From: Prochlorococcus sp. AG-402-O21
GTDB taxonomy: Bacteria > Cyanobacteriota > Cyanobacteriia > PCC-6307 > Cyanobiaceae
Length of the DNA stretch: 64,000 nucleotides
Assembly (NCBI GenBank): GCA_003216375.1
Contig: QCIZ01000001.1
Span: forward strand, 62,001 to 126,000
Direction of reading: 5' to 3'
Each line of letters begins with the position of its first letter. The first letter of the stretch is position 1. Below are positions 1 through 9,392 of this stretch, in pieces. Both the position numbers and the translations under genes were made by a program. The notes beneath the pieces are model-generated. The model ran no database searches, had not been told where the DNA came from, and saw only the letters and a list, made by a program, of their open reading frames with translations.

Positions 1-783
1 ACCTTTAACAATAATTTTTCCACCCCACGCCTCGCGTATCCATTTAAGATCCTCCCAAGTAACAACTGATTGCTCTAAAGCAGGACCAATTGCCGTATAG
101 CCCATAGGGCCATCATCTAATTGCACATTCGGAAAACTCATTAAACCTCCATCACTTAACCATTGAGTCAACCAACATGGTTTAACTAATATTTGAGGAA
201 TATAAGGAAGCATCTCAAAAGGATTCCTCGACAAAAGCTGTTGGGTTCCAGATCGCATATCTCTTTCCCTTAAGCCAGATACAGGTGTATCAATTGTTAC
301 AACTATTGCTGAGAATCCTGCCTTTTTGGCTCTAGCAATTGTTTTCAGCGCGACTTCTTTACCGCCTAGCAAATAAAGCTGATACCAAGCTGGCCCGCTT
401 GTAGCAGCTTTAACATCTTCTAATAAACAACCTGAAAGAGTAGATAAGGTATATCCAGTTCCAGCTTTTCCTGCCTCTCTAGCTGCAACAACTTCTCCCT
501 TTGGATAGAACATCCTGCTACTCCCTACTGGTCCCAACAAAAAAGGAAGTTGAAATTTCTGATCTAAAACAGATATTCCAAGATCACACGATGGAACAGA
601 GACTGCACATCTAGGACGAAATAAAATTTCATTATATGCGTTGCAATTTTGTGAAAGTGTTTGTTCTCTATCTGCACCGCTATCTATATAGTTAAAAACC
701 ATTGCCGGTAGACGATTTTTAGCTCTTGACCTTAGGTCGTCAATATTAAGTACTCCTGGAGAGGAAACATCTGCTCCTAACAT
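1..783 (-). CDS. FMN-dependent alpha-hydroxy-acid dehydrogenase (lactate/glycolate oxidase family), 3' end outside window
   Basis: The reading frame opens with ATG at 783 and stays open for 261 codons to the window edge, so the C-terminal third is missing. The N-terminus (MLGADVSSPGVLNIDDLRSR) leads into features typical of the family: a VFNYIDSGADRE segment, an LLGPVGSSRMFYPKGE segment where the flavin pocket begins, and WYQLYLL followed by VVTIDTPVSGLRERDMR. Known members oxidise L-lactate, glycolate or related 2-hydroxy acids with FMN. The catalytic His-Gly-Arg region would lie beyond the edge, so lactate and glycolate specificity cannot be told apart here. The gene stands alone, with about 150 bases of AT-rich sequence before the next gene. 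Confidence 0.85.
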   Translation of the reverse strand, partial: MLGADVSSPGVLNIDDLRSRAKNRLPAMVFNYIDSGADREQTLSQNCNAYNEILFRPRCAVSVPSCDLGISVLDQKFQLPFLLGPVGSSRMFYPKGEVVAAREAGKAGTGYTLSTLSGCLLEDVKAATSGPAWYQLYLLGGKEVALKTIARAKKAGFSAIVVTIDTPVSGLRERDMRSGTQQLLSRNPFEMLPYIPQILVKPCWLTQWLSDGGLMSFPNVQLDDGPMGYTAIGPALEQSVVTWEDLKWIREAWGGKIIVKG

Positions 784-929
784 TATTCATCACAAATTCA
801 TGAATAATGAATCTATAATATATTGATCGTAGATGCAAAAACTAACAAAATATTGAAATATTTGTCATACAAAAAGCTATAAATTGAATTTAATTAGTGA
901 CAAATTATAATACTCAAAAACTTAACTAA

Positions 930-1787
930 CTAAAAAGAATTATGCTTAAAAGTAGTATGTAATTGAATATATTCTTCTGGTTTAATTTCGAGTTTTCTAT
1001 CTCCAGTGACCAATGAATTCCTTGGGCTAGTCCAAGGCTCAAGGCAAACCATTTGCCTTGGAGGATCAGTCCATATTACTGATGTATCCATTGGCTCTTG
1101 ATAAATTAATTCAATTACATTCCTAGATAAACTATCGAAAAGCTTAACCGAGGAAGAAGGATAAGAGAGAAAATCGACTCCTTTAGCTAAAATTCTAATT
1201 TGATCAGATGCATTAGTAACTTTCATATTTGTTTGATCAATACATTTTTCAGGTAATCCATCTATCTTTATTTTTTGCAAATTTGAAACTTGAAAATATG
1301 GATGCAGGCCAAAGCTAAAAGGCATAGAATCGTTACTCTGATTATAAATTTTCACCGATATTTGAAGACTTTTTTCTTTCAATTTAACATCCATGATAAG
1401 GGTGAAAAAGAAAGGAAATTGTGAACGTGAGCAATCAGTTTCAATAAGCTTTAGCCTGATTCCTGATTTATCTTCAATTAAACTAATTGACCAAGGTAAA
1501 TCTCTTGCAAAACCATGCTGTTTTAATAAATACTTCTTACCAGCTATTGAATAGTCTTCAGATAAATCACCGCATATGGGGAAAAGTATAGGTATTCCTC
1601 CTCTTATACTTTTATCTTTATCTAAAAAACGTTCTAAATCAAAATATAAAAGATCTTTCCCTTCGCTTTGCCATTCAGTAACCAACCCCCCTCTTTCAGG
1701 GACAATTCTTATTAATGAATCAAATTCAGTATTTTTATATTCCCAGTGAGAATAGGGATTTTTCTTTTTTGTGAAACTGACGGACAT
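930..1787 (-). CDS. Aldose 1-epimerase / hexose-6-phosphate mutarotase-like protein
   Basis: This 285-residue protein has the galactose-mutarotase-like fold signature. It has GGIPILFPICGD near residue 63, QHGFARDLPW near 90, SFGLHPYF near 158 and CLEPWTSPRN near 247. In the family the two histidines and the glutamate of the LEPW segment act in acid-base opening of the sugar ring. The version with EPWTSP is closer to D-hexose-6-phosphate epimerases and YeaD-like proteins than to classical galM, so the substrate may be a phosphorylated hexose (inference). It starts 3 bases after the stop of the alpha/beta hydrolase, so the two are probably co-transcribed. Confidence 0.82.
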   Translation of the reverse strand: MSVSFTKKKNPYSHWEYKNTEFDSLIRIVPERGGLVTEWQSEGKDLLYFDLERFLDKDKSIRGGIPILFPICGDLSEDYSIAGKKYLLKQHGFARDLPWSISLIEDKSGIRLKLIETDCSRSQFPFFFTLIMDVKLKEKSLQISVKIYNQSNDSMPFSFGLHPYFQVSNLQKIKIDGLPEKCIDQTNMKVTNASDQIRILAKGVDFLSYPSSSVKLFDSLSRNVIELIYQEPMDTSVIWTDPPRQMVCLEPWTSPRNSLVTGDRKLEIKPEEYIQLHTTFKHNSF

Positions 1788-1790
1788 CGA

Positions 1791-2702
1791 TTAAAGCTGG
1801 TCAATCCATTCTAAAAGAGCGGAATTAACCTGATCAGGGACTTCATCATGTGGACAATGGCCAGCATCTAAAACAACTTCTTTTGTATTTTCAGGGGTGT
1901 GTTTTTTATAAGTAGCTCTTTTACCAGGTGCATTCATCCAAGGATCTCGATTCCCCCAGAGCAATAGTAATGGAGACTTTAACTGAGCAAACAACTCATC
2001 AAGTGGTCTCCCCTGAGGTCCTGCGGGATCAAAAACACTTTTGAAGACATTAAAAGCCCCAGCATCCAAGGATGGTTTTCGTATGGATTCTACTAATTCA
2101 TCATCAACGTTAGAAGTATCAATATAAACTTGATTCAAAGTACGTTTAATTGTTGAAGGCTGTCTAAGATTTTCAAAAATTATCCTTTGAAATAGAGCAT
2201 TTTTGAGAAAGATTCCTGCGACAGTCTTTCTAGCAGTAGCCCAAAATCCTGTTGTTGGCTTTTTATCCTCACTGAAATAACCAGCTGCATTCAACAAAAC
2301 TACACCTGCTGCTTCAGTACCCAAATCAGCACCACTTGCAAGCGCGGCATATCCTCCTAGAGAGTTACCAACAAGTATGGTTGGTCTCCCAATATTTTCT
2401 TTAACATAAGAGACTATTTGATCTTTCCAAAGTGGACCTCCATAAGCAAGACCTCCAGGTTTAGAACTTTTACCAAAGCCAAGAAGATCTAAAGCATGTA
2501 CTTCATACTGCTTCCCAAGTACTGGCAAGTTATGCCTCCAATGTGTTGTTGAGGCACCAAAACCATGTATTAAAAGAATCGCTGGACCTTTTTCTTCATC
2601 AGTCTTACTTTTATGCGCTTCAGGAATAATGCTCAAACTGTGAACAGAATGACCTAAAAATTTCCAATCAGAAAGATTTTTTTCTACAACTGATGAAACC
2701 AT
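1791..2702 (-). CDS. Alpha/beta hydrolase
   Basis: A 303-residue alpha/beta hydrolase. The oxyanion-hole HGFGAS lies at 46-51, the nucleophile elbow G-N-S-L-G-G gives Ser114, the acid is Asp253 in GNRDPW and the base is His282 in AGHCPHDE. No signal peptide or membrane segment is visible, so it is probably cytoplasmic. The substrate is unknown; related cyanobacterial proteins are annotated only as hydrolases or putative esterases. A paralogue with the same motif set lies at 32294-33193. It is followed at once by the mutarotase-like gene. Confidence 0.85.
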   Translation of the reverse strand: MVSSVVEKNLSDWKFLGHSVHSLSIIPEAHKSKTDEEKGPAILLIHGFGASTTHWRHNLPVLGKQYEVHALDLLGFGKSSKPGGLAYGGPLWKDQIVSYVKENIGRPTILVGNSLGGYAALASGADLGTEAAGVVLLNAAGYFSEDKKPTTGFWATARKTVAGIFLKNALFQRIIFENLRQPSTIKRTLNQVYIDTSNVDDELVESIRKPSLDAGAFNVFKSVFDPAGPQGRPLDELFAQLKSPLLLLWGNRDPWMNAPGKRATYKKHTPENTKEVVLDAGHCPHDEVPDQVNSALLEWIDQL

Positions 2703-2820
2703 TTAAGAATAAACTGACACTTATAGATCTTAGTAAATCATTGATAGAAAGAGATTGGTGATTTTATTTCTTTTTTTCGAAATTTCCTCACCTTTCAGAA
2801 AATAGAGTAATAAATTTTTT

Positions 2821-4194
2821 TTAAACTAATCCAACTGGATCAGCTGCAACCTCATCAGGAATTGAATTACCTCCTGAAGGGGGTTTATCTTTCAAAACAA
2901 CTCTTAGCAAAACAGGAGCCAAAAATGTTGTTCCAATAACCATCAACAATATTGCAGCCTCAAGGGAAGGAGTAAGCAAACCAGCACTTGTTCCCAATCC
3001 TAAGAAAATCAATCCGACCTCACCTCGAGGCATCATTCCCAAGCCAACTACCAATCTATTTGTTGGTTTATCAATGACAAAGCACCAACCAGCAGCAATT
3101 TTACCAACAATTGCAACAATAAATAAGAAACCAGCCACAATCAAAGCAGAGCGACTCTGTGGATCAAGAGGATTGATTACAGAGAGATCCATTCCTGCTC
3201 CAACAAGCACAAAGAAAATAGTTGCGAATAGAGATACCAATGGCAAAACAGATTGTTGAATTGCGTGATTATTTTTTGAACTACTTAATATCAATCCAGC
3301 AGCAAAAGCACCCAAAGCAGCTTCTAAACCTATAGCAGTAGCTACAAAACAGCTGAGAACTAATATCACGAAAGAAGCTACAACAACAGCTCCAGGAGCT
3401 TTAAGTCTTTCAAGCAACCAATCAAAGGCTGGGGCAGCTGTTCGACTCAAAGCAATCGCAGCAAAGACAAAAACAGTTGCAGCTAATACTAATTTGACAA
3501 TTGGAGCAATTTGCAAAGATCCTCCTGTAGCAAGAGCTACTACTACCGCAAGGATGACAATTCCAAGTATGTCATCCAATACTGCTGCGCCAATAACAAT
3601 TTGACCTTCACGAGTTTTTAAATAACCAAGCTCACCAAAAACACTTGCAGTAATACCTATGCTCGTTGCGGTCATAGATGCACCAGCAAATATCGCAGGA
3701 ATAATATCTACTTGGAAAATAAACATTAATCCAAAAGTTCCAAAAGCAAATGGCAAAATCACCCCTGCCATTGCAACTGTGAATGCTTGTGCTCCAACTG
3801 CTACAAGTTCCTCTAATTCACTTTCCAGACCAGTTAAAAATAACAATGCATATAGCCCTAAAGTTGCTACGGCTTGTAATGACGGAAAAGTTTCAAAATA
3901 AATATCTGGTACTGCTTCTTTAGGTACTGAAGCAAGTGTGCTGATAACAGAAACAAAACCTTGATTCAACTCAGCATGAGCACTTGGCGGCAATAGAAGA
4001 TGCAATCCCGAGGCACCAATTAAAACTCCAGCAAGAAGTTCACCAACGATTGTAGGCAAACTTAGTCGAACCAAGATTTCAGCCAAAGTCCTAGCCGCAA
4101 CAAAGATCATTAAGAAATTAATGACACCTATAAGTGTTTCTGCGACCTCGACATCATGCGTATTCAGGGCTGAGACTAAAGGAGTTAATACCAT
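2821..4194 (-). CDS. Cation:proton antiporter, CPA2 (NapA/Kef-like) family
   Basis: A 457-residue, very hydrophobic protein with about twelve predicted membrane segments. Family marks are PTIVGELLAGVLIG near residue 47, TSIGITASVFGELG near 175, the paired aspartates in AAVLDDILGI near 205, and GMMPRGEVGLIFLGLG near 385. The double Asp (DD) is typical of electrogenic Na+/H+ exchangers of the NapA type. No C-terminal TrkA-N/RCK domain is present, which argues against a KefB/C potassium efflux protein. In a marine cell it likely contributes to Na+ extrusion and pH control. It is divergent from glgP across a spacer of about 165 bases. Confidence 0.88.
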   Translation of the reverse strand: MVLTPLVSALNTHDVEVAETLIGVINFLMIFVAARTLAEILVRLSLPTIVGELLAGVLIGASGLHLLLPPSAHAELNQGFVSVISTLASVPKEAVPDIYFETFPSLQAVATLGLYALLFLTGLESELEELVAVGAQAFTVAMAGVILPFAFGTFGLMFIFQVDIIPAIFAGASMTATSIGITASVFGELGYLKTREGQIVIGAAVLDDILGIVILAVVVALATGGSLQIAPIVKLVLAATVFVFAAIALSRTAAPAFDWLLERLKAPGAVVVASFVILVLSCFVATAIGLEAALGAFAAGLILSSSKNNHAIQQSVLPLVSLFATIFFVLVGAGMDLSVINPLDPQSRSALIVAGFLFIVAIVGKIAAGWCFVIDKPTNRLVVGLGMMPRGEVGLIFLGLGTSAGLLTPSLEAAILLMVIGTTFLAPVLLRVVLKDKPPSGGNSIPDEVAADPVGLV

Positions 4195-4358
4195 CAGGTT
4201 TTCTAGAAAAGCCTTTTCTTTAAGACATAAATTACCTAATCACAGGGCATATTTGGGATAAGTATCAAAGGTGACTTAATTAATAAGGTGTGGATCTGAA
4301 GTTACTAACTGATTACTCAGACTTTATTGGCTAGCGTCCAAAAACATTTGATGCCCCT

Positions 4359-6878
4359 ATGAGCAGCTCCCAGTCAATAGATCTGCGTCTGCCTACCCCA
4401 GGATGCTATGCCGATCCTGTTAGGGCTGGCATGGATGCCGATGCTGTCTTCGATGGAATGACTGAGCATCTTTTTTTCACTCTCGGCAAACTCGCTACTT
4501 CGGCAAGCCTTCGAGATCTCTATATGGCTTTAAGTTTTGCCGTAAGAGATAGATTGATGAGCAGATATCTCACAAGCCAAGAAACAATACGAGCAAGACC
4601 TCAAAAAACAGTCGCATATCTTTCCGCTGAATTTCTAATCGGACCTCAACTAAACAATAATTTATTAAATTTAGGGATCAAGAAAGAAGCAGAAGAGGCT
4701 CTTAAAAGGTTTGGTATTGAATCTCTTAATGACATATTGGAAGTAGAAGAAGAACCTGGACTCGGAAATGGAGGCTTGGGTAGACTGGCAGCTTGTTATA
4801 TGGAATCACTTGCAAGTCTTCAGGTTCCTGCAGTGGGTTATGGAATAAGGTACGAATTTGGCATTTTCAATCAATTAATCAGAGATGGTTGGCAAGTAGA
4901 AGTTACTGATAAATGGCTAAAAGGGGGTTGGCCATGGGAATTACCTCAACCAGACGAAGCTTGTTTGGTTGGTTTTGGTGGGCAAACAGAGAGTTACACA
5001 GATGACAATGGAAATTATCGATCCAGATGGATTCCAAGCGAACATGCAATAGGTGTTCCTCATGATGTTCCCGTTCTTGGTTATAGAGTTAATAGCTGCG
5101 ATCGCTTGAGGTTATGGAGAGCTGATGCAACCGAAAGTTTTGATTTTTATGCTTTCAATATTGGTGATTACTATGGTGCTGTTGAAGAGAAAGTAGCCTC
5201 AGAAACTCTTTCCAAGGTGTTATATCCCAATGATGGAACTGATGAAGGAAGAAGATTGCGCTTGAAGCAACAACACTTTTTTGTAAGCTGTTCTTTGCAA
5301 GATATGCTTCGAAGTCTAGAGAAGCGATCTATACCTATTGAGGATTTTCCGAATCATTGGACTGTTCAACTTAATGACACTCATCCAGCCATTGCTGTTG
5401 CTGAGTTAATGAGACTTTTAATCGATCAACATCGGCTTGATTGGGAAAAAGCTTGGGAAATCACTAATAGATCTGTTGCTTACACAAACCATACTTTGTT
5501 ACCTGAAGCTCTGGAAAAATGGGACCTCAGCCTATTTAGAAATTTATTACCCAGACATCTAGAACTTATATACGAAATCAATAGGAGATTCCTTCAACAA
5601 GTAAGACTTAAGTATCCAGGAAATGATTCAATTTTACGAAAACTTTCGATTATTGATGAAGACGGTGGAAAAGCTATTCGAATGGCACATTTAGCGACAA
5701 TTGGCGCACATCATGTAAATGGAGTAGCTGCCCTACATTCAGATTTAATTAAAAGACAATTATTACCTGAATTTGCAGAACTCTGGCCTGAAAAATTTAC
5801 TAACGTTACCAATGGAGTTACCCCGCGTAGATGGGTGGCTTTAGCAAATCCTGAACTTTCTAAACTTCTTGACAAAGAAATTGGTCCCAATTGGATCACC
5901 AACATGGATCTATTACTTGAATTAGAAAAAAAAGAAAACGACTCAAATTTTTTAGATCTTTTTGCTTCAGCCAAGCTATCTGGGAAAAGAAAACTTGCTG
6001 GTTTCATACATAAACAAACTGGAGTTCTTGTAGATCCTTCAAGTTTATTTGATGTACAAGTTAAAAGAATTCACCAATATAAGAGACAGCATTTAAATGC
6101 ATTGCAAGTCATTGCTCAATATCTAAGGATTAAAAATGGAATAACAAAAAATATTGCACCTCGTACGATCATTTTTGGTGGTAAAGCTGCGCCAGGTTAT
6201 TTCATGGCGAAGTTAATGATTAGATTTATCAATGGCATAGCAGATGTTGTTAATGCGGATCCTGATATGGAGGGATTACTAAGGGTAGTTTTTCTTCCTG
6301 ACTACAATGTAAAACTTGGTGAGCAAGTCTATCCAGCTACTGATCTTTCTGAACAAATTTCTACTGCTGGTAAAGAAGCTTCAGGAACTGGGAATATGAA
6401 ATTCGCCATGAATGGTGCACTGACAATTGGGACACTTGATGGAGCCAATGTAGAGATTAGAGAAAGAGTAGGAGCGGAAAACTTCTTTTTATTTGGAAAG
6501 ACAGAATCAGAAATCATGGAACTAAGAGATCAAGGTTACAGTCCAAATAGCTTTATTACTGAATCAATTGAGTTACAAGAGACTCTTAAGTTAATAGAAG
6601 TTGGGCATTTCAGTAATGGTGACAGTGAGCTATTTAAACCAATAATAAATATTTTGACAGGGAATGATCCTTTCTTTGTGATGGCAGATTTTGATGATTA
6701 CCTTCGGGCGCAAGATGAGGTTAGTAAAGCCTGGAAAAAGAGTCAGCAATGGAACCGTATGGCGTTATTAAATACAGCAAGATCAGGCTTTTTCTCATCA
6801 GATAGATCTATTAGAGAATATTGTCAATCTATTTGGAAAGTGAAACCATTACCTGTAGAAATAAGTTGCGAAAAATAA
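4359..6878 (+). CDS. glgP: Glycogen phosphorylase
   Basis: This 839-residue protein has the full family length. It phosphorolyses alpha-1,4-glucan to glucose-1-phosphate using pyridoxal phosphate. EASGTGNMKFAMNG contains the PLP lysine (about residue 681). EPGLGNGGLGRLAACYMESLA near 130, NDTHPAIAVAEL near 340 and FGGKAAPGY near 610 are all family blocks. The N-terminus is short and lacks the regulatory phosphorylation segment of animal enzymes, as expected for bacteria. ATG at 4359 is the first good start. It serves night-time glycogen use in cyanobacteria (family knowledge). The next gene on the other strand ends 4 bases after its stop. Confidence 0.96.
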   Translation: MSSSQSIDLRLPTPGCYADPVRAGMDADAVFDGMTEHLFFTLGKLATSASLRDLYMALSFAVRDRLMSRYLTSQETIRARPQKTVAYLSAEFLIGPQLNNNLLNLGIKKEAEEALKRFGIESLNDILEVEEEPGLGNGGLGRLAACYMESLASLQVPAVGYGIRYEFGIFNQLIRDGWQVEVTDKWLKGGWPWELPQPDEACLVGFGGQTESYTDDNGNYRSRWIPSEHAIGVPHDVPVLGYRVNSCDRLRLWRADATESFDFYAFNIGDYYGAVEEKVASETLSKVLYPNDGTDEGRRLRLKQQHFFVSCSLQDMLRSLEKRSIPIEDFPNHWTVQLNDTHPAIAVAELMRLLIDQHRLDWEKAWEITNRSVAYTNHTLLPEALEKWDLSLFRNLLPRHLELIYEINRRFLQQVRLKYPGNDSILRKLSIIDEDGGKAIRMAHLATIGAHHVNGVAALHSDLIKRQLLPEFAELWPEKFTNVTNGVTPRRWVALANPELSKLLDKEIGPNWITNMDLLLELEKKENDSNFLDLFASAKLSGKRKLAGFIHKQTGVLVDPSSLFDVQVKRIHQYKRQHLNALQVIAQYLRIKNGITKNIAPRTIIFGGKAAPGYFMAKLMIRFINGIADVVNADPDMEGLLRVVFLPDYNVKLGEQVYPATDLSEQISTAGKEASGTGNMKFAMNGALTIGTLDGANVEIRERVGAENFFLFGKTESEIMELRDQGYSPNSFITESIELQETLKLIEVGHFSNGDSELFKPIINILTGNDPFFVMADFDDYLRAQDEVSKAWKKSQQWNRMALLNTARSGFFSSDRSIREYCQSIWKVKPLPVEISCEK

Positions 6879-6882
6879 ATAT

Positions 6883-7341
6883 CTACTTATCAGGCAAGTC
6901 TGGAGTTTGATGTAATAATCTATTCAACCTTAATCTATCAATATTTAATGGATCTGGAGCAAGTTCACCAGCAACTTCTCGAAATTTATCTTCAACTTCA
7001 TCAGGAACTTTGACATCGAAAATTCTTTCCATTAAAGCTTCCATAGAATATAGATGAGCATTAACATTCTCCAGGTCTGAAATTACTTGTGTAATCGATT
7101 TTTCTTTTTTCTCAGTAGTACCTTCTTGGAAATTTTCCTCAGATTGATTGGATGAATTTGAATTCATTTTATTTTGTAAATCTTCTAAAACTCGTCCACA
7201 TAAAGTTCTAAAAGACTGAAGAGCTGCCCAATTGATCTCTTGTTGTTTGCGCAAAGTGGGAAACTCTCTGATTAAACGATCATGTTCCCGATAAAATCTT
7301 AGGCAATCTGGACATTGGCAAGGTTCTTCAGGCACCTTCAT
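6883..7341 (-). CDS. Conserved hypothetical protein with N-terminal Cys cluster
   Basis: I do not recognise a named function. The protein is 152 residues from ATG at 7341; a TTG one codon upstream is less likely. The N-terminus carries C-x-C-x2-C (PCQCPDCLRF), which could bind a metal. The middle is polar and Ser/Asn/Glu-rich, and the rest is predicted mostly helical. It ends 4 bases from the glgP stop in convergent orientation. It lies 31 bases after the next hypothetical gene on the same strand, so the two may be one transcript. Confidence 0.7.
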   Translation of the reverse strand: MKVPEEPCQCPDCLRFYREHDRLIREFPTLRKQQEINWAALQSFRTLCGRVLEDLQNKMNSNSSNQSEENFQEGTTEKKEKSITQVISDLENVNAHLYSMEALMERIFDVKVPDEVEDKFREVAGELAPDPLNIDRLRLNRLLHQTPDLPDK

Positions 7342-7371
7342 CAAGGCAGCTTGAAACCATCATTGCATTTT

Positions 7372-7710
7372 TTAGGCCGTCATAGGAGGCTCATCGTTAA
7401 ATAAGTCTCCTCCACCTTCAGTGTTATCTAAATCAGAGCTTTCAGGTAGAGGTATTTCAACGCTAGTAACCACTTGTATGACATCCCGTAATCTCATTGA
7501 ATCAGCAAACCATCCCATCGCTTGCTCTGTATCACCTCTTCCTTCTGCATCATTAGCTTGATCTTCATGTGCTTCAGCTAGAAGTGTTAACCAACATAAG
7601 CATCGAGCTTGAACAATTGATAAATCTAAATCACTTGGTTGAGAATTAGATATTTGCTCACTCTCTTGTTGAACAAGTAATCGCAAGCGAAGATCGTGAA
7701 GCTGGGCCAT
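7372..7710 (-). CDS. Conserved hypothetical protein, helical, acidic C-terminus
   Basis: A 112-residue protein starting MAQLHDLRLRLLVQQ. It is largely helical with a central stretch (CLCWLTLLAEAHEDQANDAE) and an acidic tail. No signal peptide, membrane segment or catalytic motif is visible. The ATG at 7710 is the only sensible start. It is probably expressed with the downstream Cys-cluster hypothetical protein. Small genes of this kind are common in marine Synechococcus and Prochlorococcus; function unknown. Confidence 0.65.
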   Translation of the reverse strand: MAQLHDLRLRLLVQQESEQISNSQPSDLDLSIVQARCLCWLTLLAEAHEDQANDAEGRGDTEQAMGWFADSMRLRDVIQVVTSVEIPLPESSDLDNTEGGGDLFNDEPPMTA

Positions 7711-7810
7711 GTTGACTGATTCACTACACCAACGCTAGCGAGAGAGTACAGATTTTGCACACCCACCACATATAGGACTACAAAATTTTAGTTTTAATTC
7801 GTTTTTCGTA

Positions 7811-7884
<74 letters not shown>

Positions 7885-7918
7885 CTGTAATTAATTATGC
7901 CTTGAGGCATGATGGAGT

Positions 7919-8320
7919 TGAAAGCAGGGGAGGTGATCGCAATTGAACTTCAGCAAAAAGCTGAAGAATTCCATTGAGGAAAGTCCGGGCTCCTATTTGG
8001 CCAGGCTTGCTGGGTAATTCCCAGTGCGGGTGACCGTGAGGATAGTGCCACAGAAACACACCGCCTAATGCTTAATGGGGAAATCCCAACAAGCCCGGCA
8101 AGGGTGCAAAGGTGCGGTAAGAGCGCACCAGCAGCATCGAGAGGTGCTGGCTAGGTAAACCCCGGCCAGGAGCAAGGCGAGGGACTCTGGATGGCCATAA
8201 ACCATGTCCCTATTAAGAGCCGCTTGAGGCTATCGGTAACGTTAGTCCCAGATAGATGATTACCCATTCACTTTCTAAAGAAAGAAGAATGAACAGAACC
8301 CGGCTTATGACCTGCTTTCA
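7919..8320 (+). ncRNA. rnpB: RNase P RNA
   Basis: This is a bacterial type A RNase P RNA of about 400 nt. The conserved blocks GAGGAAAGTCCGGGCTCC (near 7976), GGTGCGGTAAGAGCGCACCAG (near 8112), AGATAGATGATTACC (near 8251) and ACAGAACCCGGCTTAT (near 8293) are all present in order. The ends are set by the P1 helix: TGAAAGCAGG at 7919-7928 pairs with CCTGCTTTCA at 8311-8320. The product cleaves the 5' leaders of tRNA precursors. The gene is followed by about 75 AT-rich bases and rnc, another RNA-processing gene. Confidence 0.96.
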
Positions 8321-8395
8321 CTTTATTAATTTTATAAAAAAAATTTTATCAAGATTCTATTTTTTTATACATTAAAGTATGTGCTTTAAATAATT

Positions 8396-9139
8396 ATGAA
8401 AATCTCAATTCAAAGAGTAGAAGAAATAATTAATTTTATAAAAAGTCTAAATTTAGATCAAAAATATAAAAAAGAATTTACCAATGAAAAAATAAGAAAT
8501 ATTTTATATATTAATGAATCTTTAACACATAGTTCAGCAAATAGTGAAATTAATTATGAGAATCTTGAATTTCTTGGAGATGCAGTTTTAAGACTCATTG
8601 CATCAGATTTCATAAAAAATAAATATCCTTATATGCAAGTTGGAGAGAGATCTGAACTTCGTTCACATCTTGTAAGTGATCAATGGCTAGAGGAAGTTGG
8701 TGAAAAAATAAAGATCAAAAGCGTATTAGTAATTGGGAAAAAGTCTCTTAGAGATAAATCAGCAAATGCAACTATTCAAGCAGAGGCAACTGAGGCATTA
8801 ATAGGAGCTTTGTATGAAAGTCTCACGATTTTAGATCCTATAAAAGATTGGCTAATTCCCTTCTGGAATGAAAAAAGTGAAGAAATTCTAGCTGATCCTC
8901 ATAAGAAAAATTATAAATCAGCACTTCAAGAATTGACTCAACGTGAGGGATTATCTATTCCCGTATATAAAACAATTGAAATCGACAAAAAGCATGACAA
9001 TCCAAAACGATTTTTTTGTACTGTTTATATTAAAAATCGATCCATAGCTGAAGGTTGGGGAAAGTCAATTAAACAAGCAGAAAAAGATGCCGCAAGCAAA
9101 GCATTAAAGGATTTCGATGCTAATTTTATTAAAAGCTAA
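8396..9139 (+). CDS. rnc: Ribonuclease III
   Basis: A 247-residue double-strand-specific endoribonuclease that processes rRNA and mRNA. The signature ENLEFLGDAVL spans residues 55-65 with the metal-binding Glu/Asp. The second acidic cluster is EATEALIGALYE near 137. A double-stranded RNA-binding domain follows from about 170 (NYKSALQELTQ to KDAASKALKDF). ATG at 8396 gives the expected length. The last codons lie inside a perfect inverted repeat shared with the convergent ndhS gene. Confidence 0.93.
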   Translation: MKISIQRVEEIINFIKSLNLDQKYKKEFTNEKIRNILYINESLTHSSANSEINYENLEFLGDAVLRLIASDFIKNKYPYMQVGERSELRSHLVSDQWLEEVGEKIKIKSVLVIGKKSLRDKSANATIQAEATEALIGALYESLTILDPIKDWLIPFWNEKSEEILADPHKKNYKSALQELTQREGLSIPVYKTIEIDKKHDNPKRFFCTVYIKNRSIAEGWGKSIKQAEKDAASKALKDFDANFIKS

Positions 9140-9175
9140 TAATGACTTATTAAAATCATTATTAGCTTTTAATAA
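9126..9175. terminator. Bidirectional terminator-like perfect inverted repeat between rnc and ndhS
   Basis: Twenty bases at 9126-9145 are exactly reverse-complementary to 9156-9175, with a 10-base loop. The repeat includes the stop codons of both convergent genes. It is A/T-rich with T-runs on both exits, so it would work as an intrinsic terminator in both directions. Because the arms are coding, both proteins end in the same residues I-K-S. Confidence 0.8.
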
Positions 9176-9347
9176 GATCTTTCAAAGGTAGTGTCAATAA
9201 TTTATCCCAATTCCCTCCCTCAAAAAGCACTGCGGCTTTATCACCACTTATTCTTTGAACAAAGCCTTCATAACCATTATAAATTGACTCTTGATTATTA
9301 ACAGTTACTGTTGTCCCAGGGAGAATAGGATCTTTTGAATCAGTCAT
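9162..9347 (-). CDS. ndhS: NAD(P)H dehydrogenase-like (NDH-1) subunit S
   Basis: This 61-residue SH3-like protein contains LPGTTVTVNN, YNGYEGFVQRI and AAVLFEGGNWDKLLTLPL, which match the cyanobacterial NdhS family. NdhS sits on the cytoplasmic side of the thylakoid NDH-1 complex and helps dock ferredoxin for cyclic electron flow (family knowledge). The length is usual for the family. It is convergent with rnc, with its last codons in the shared hairpin. Identification rests on recalled motif similarity. Confidence 0.82.
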   Translation of the reverse strand: MTDSKDPILPGTTVTVNNQESIYNGYEGFVQRISGDKAAVLFEGGNWDKLLTLPLKDLIKS

Positions 9348-9392
9348 AATTAAACATATTCAAATAAACTCTTAAAAAGTCTACTTATAAAA

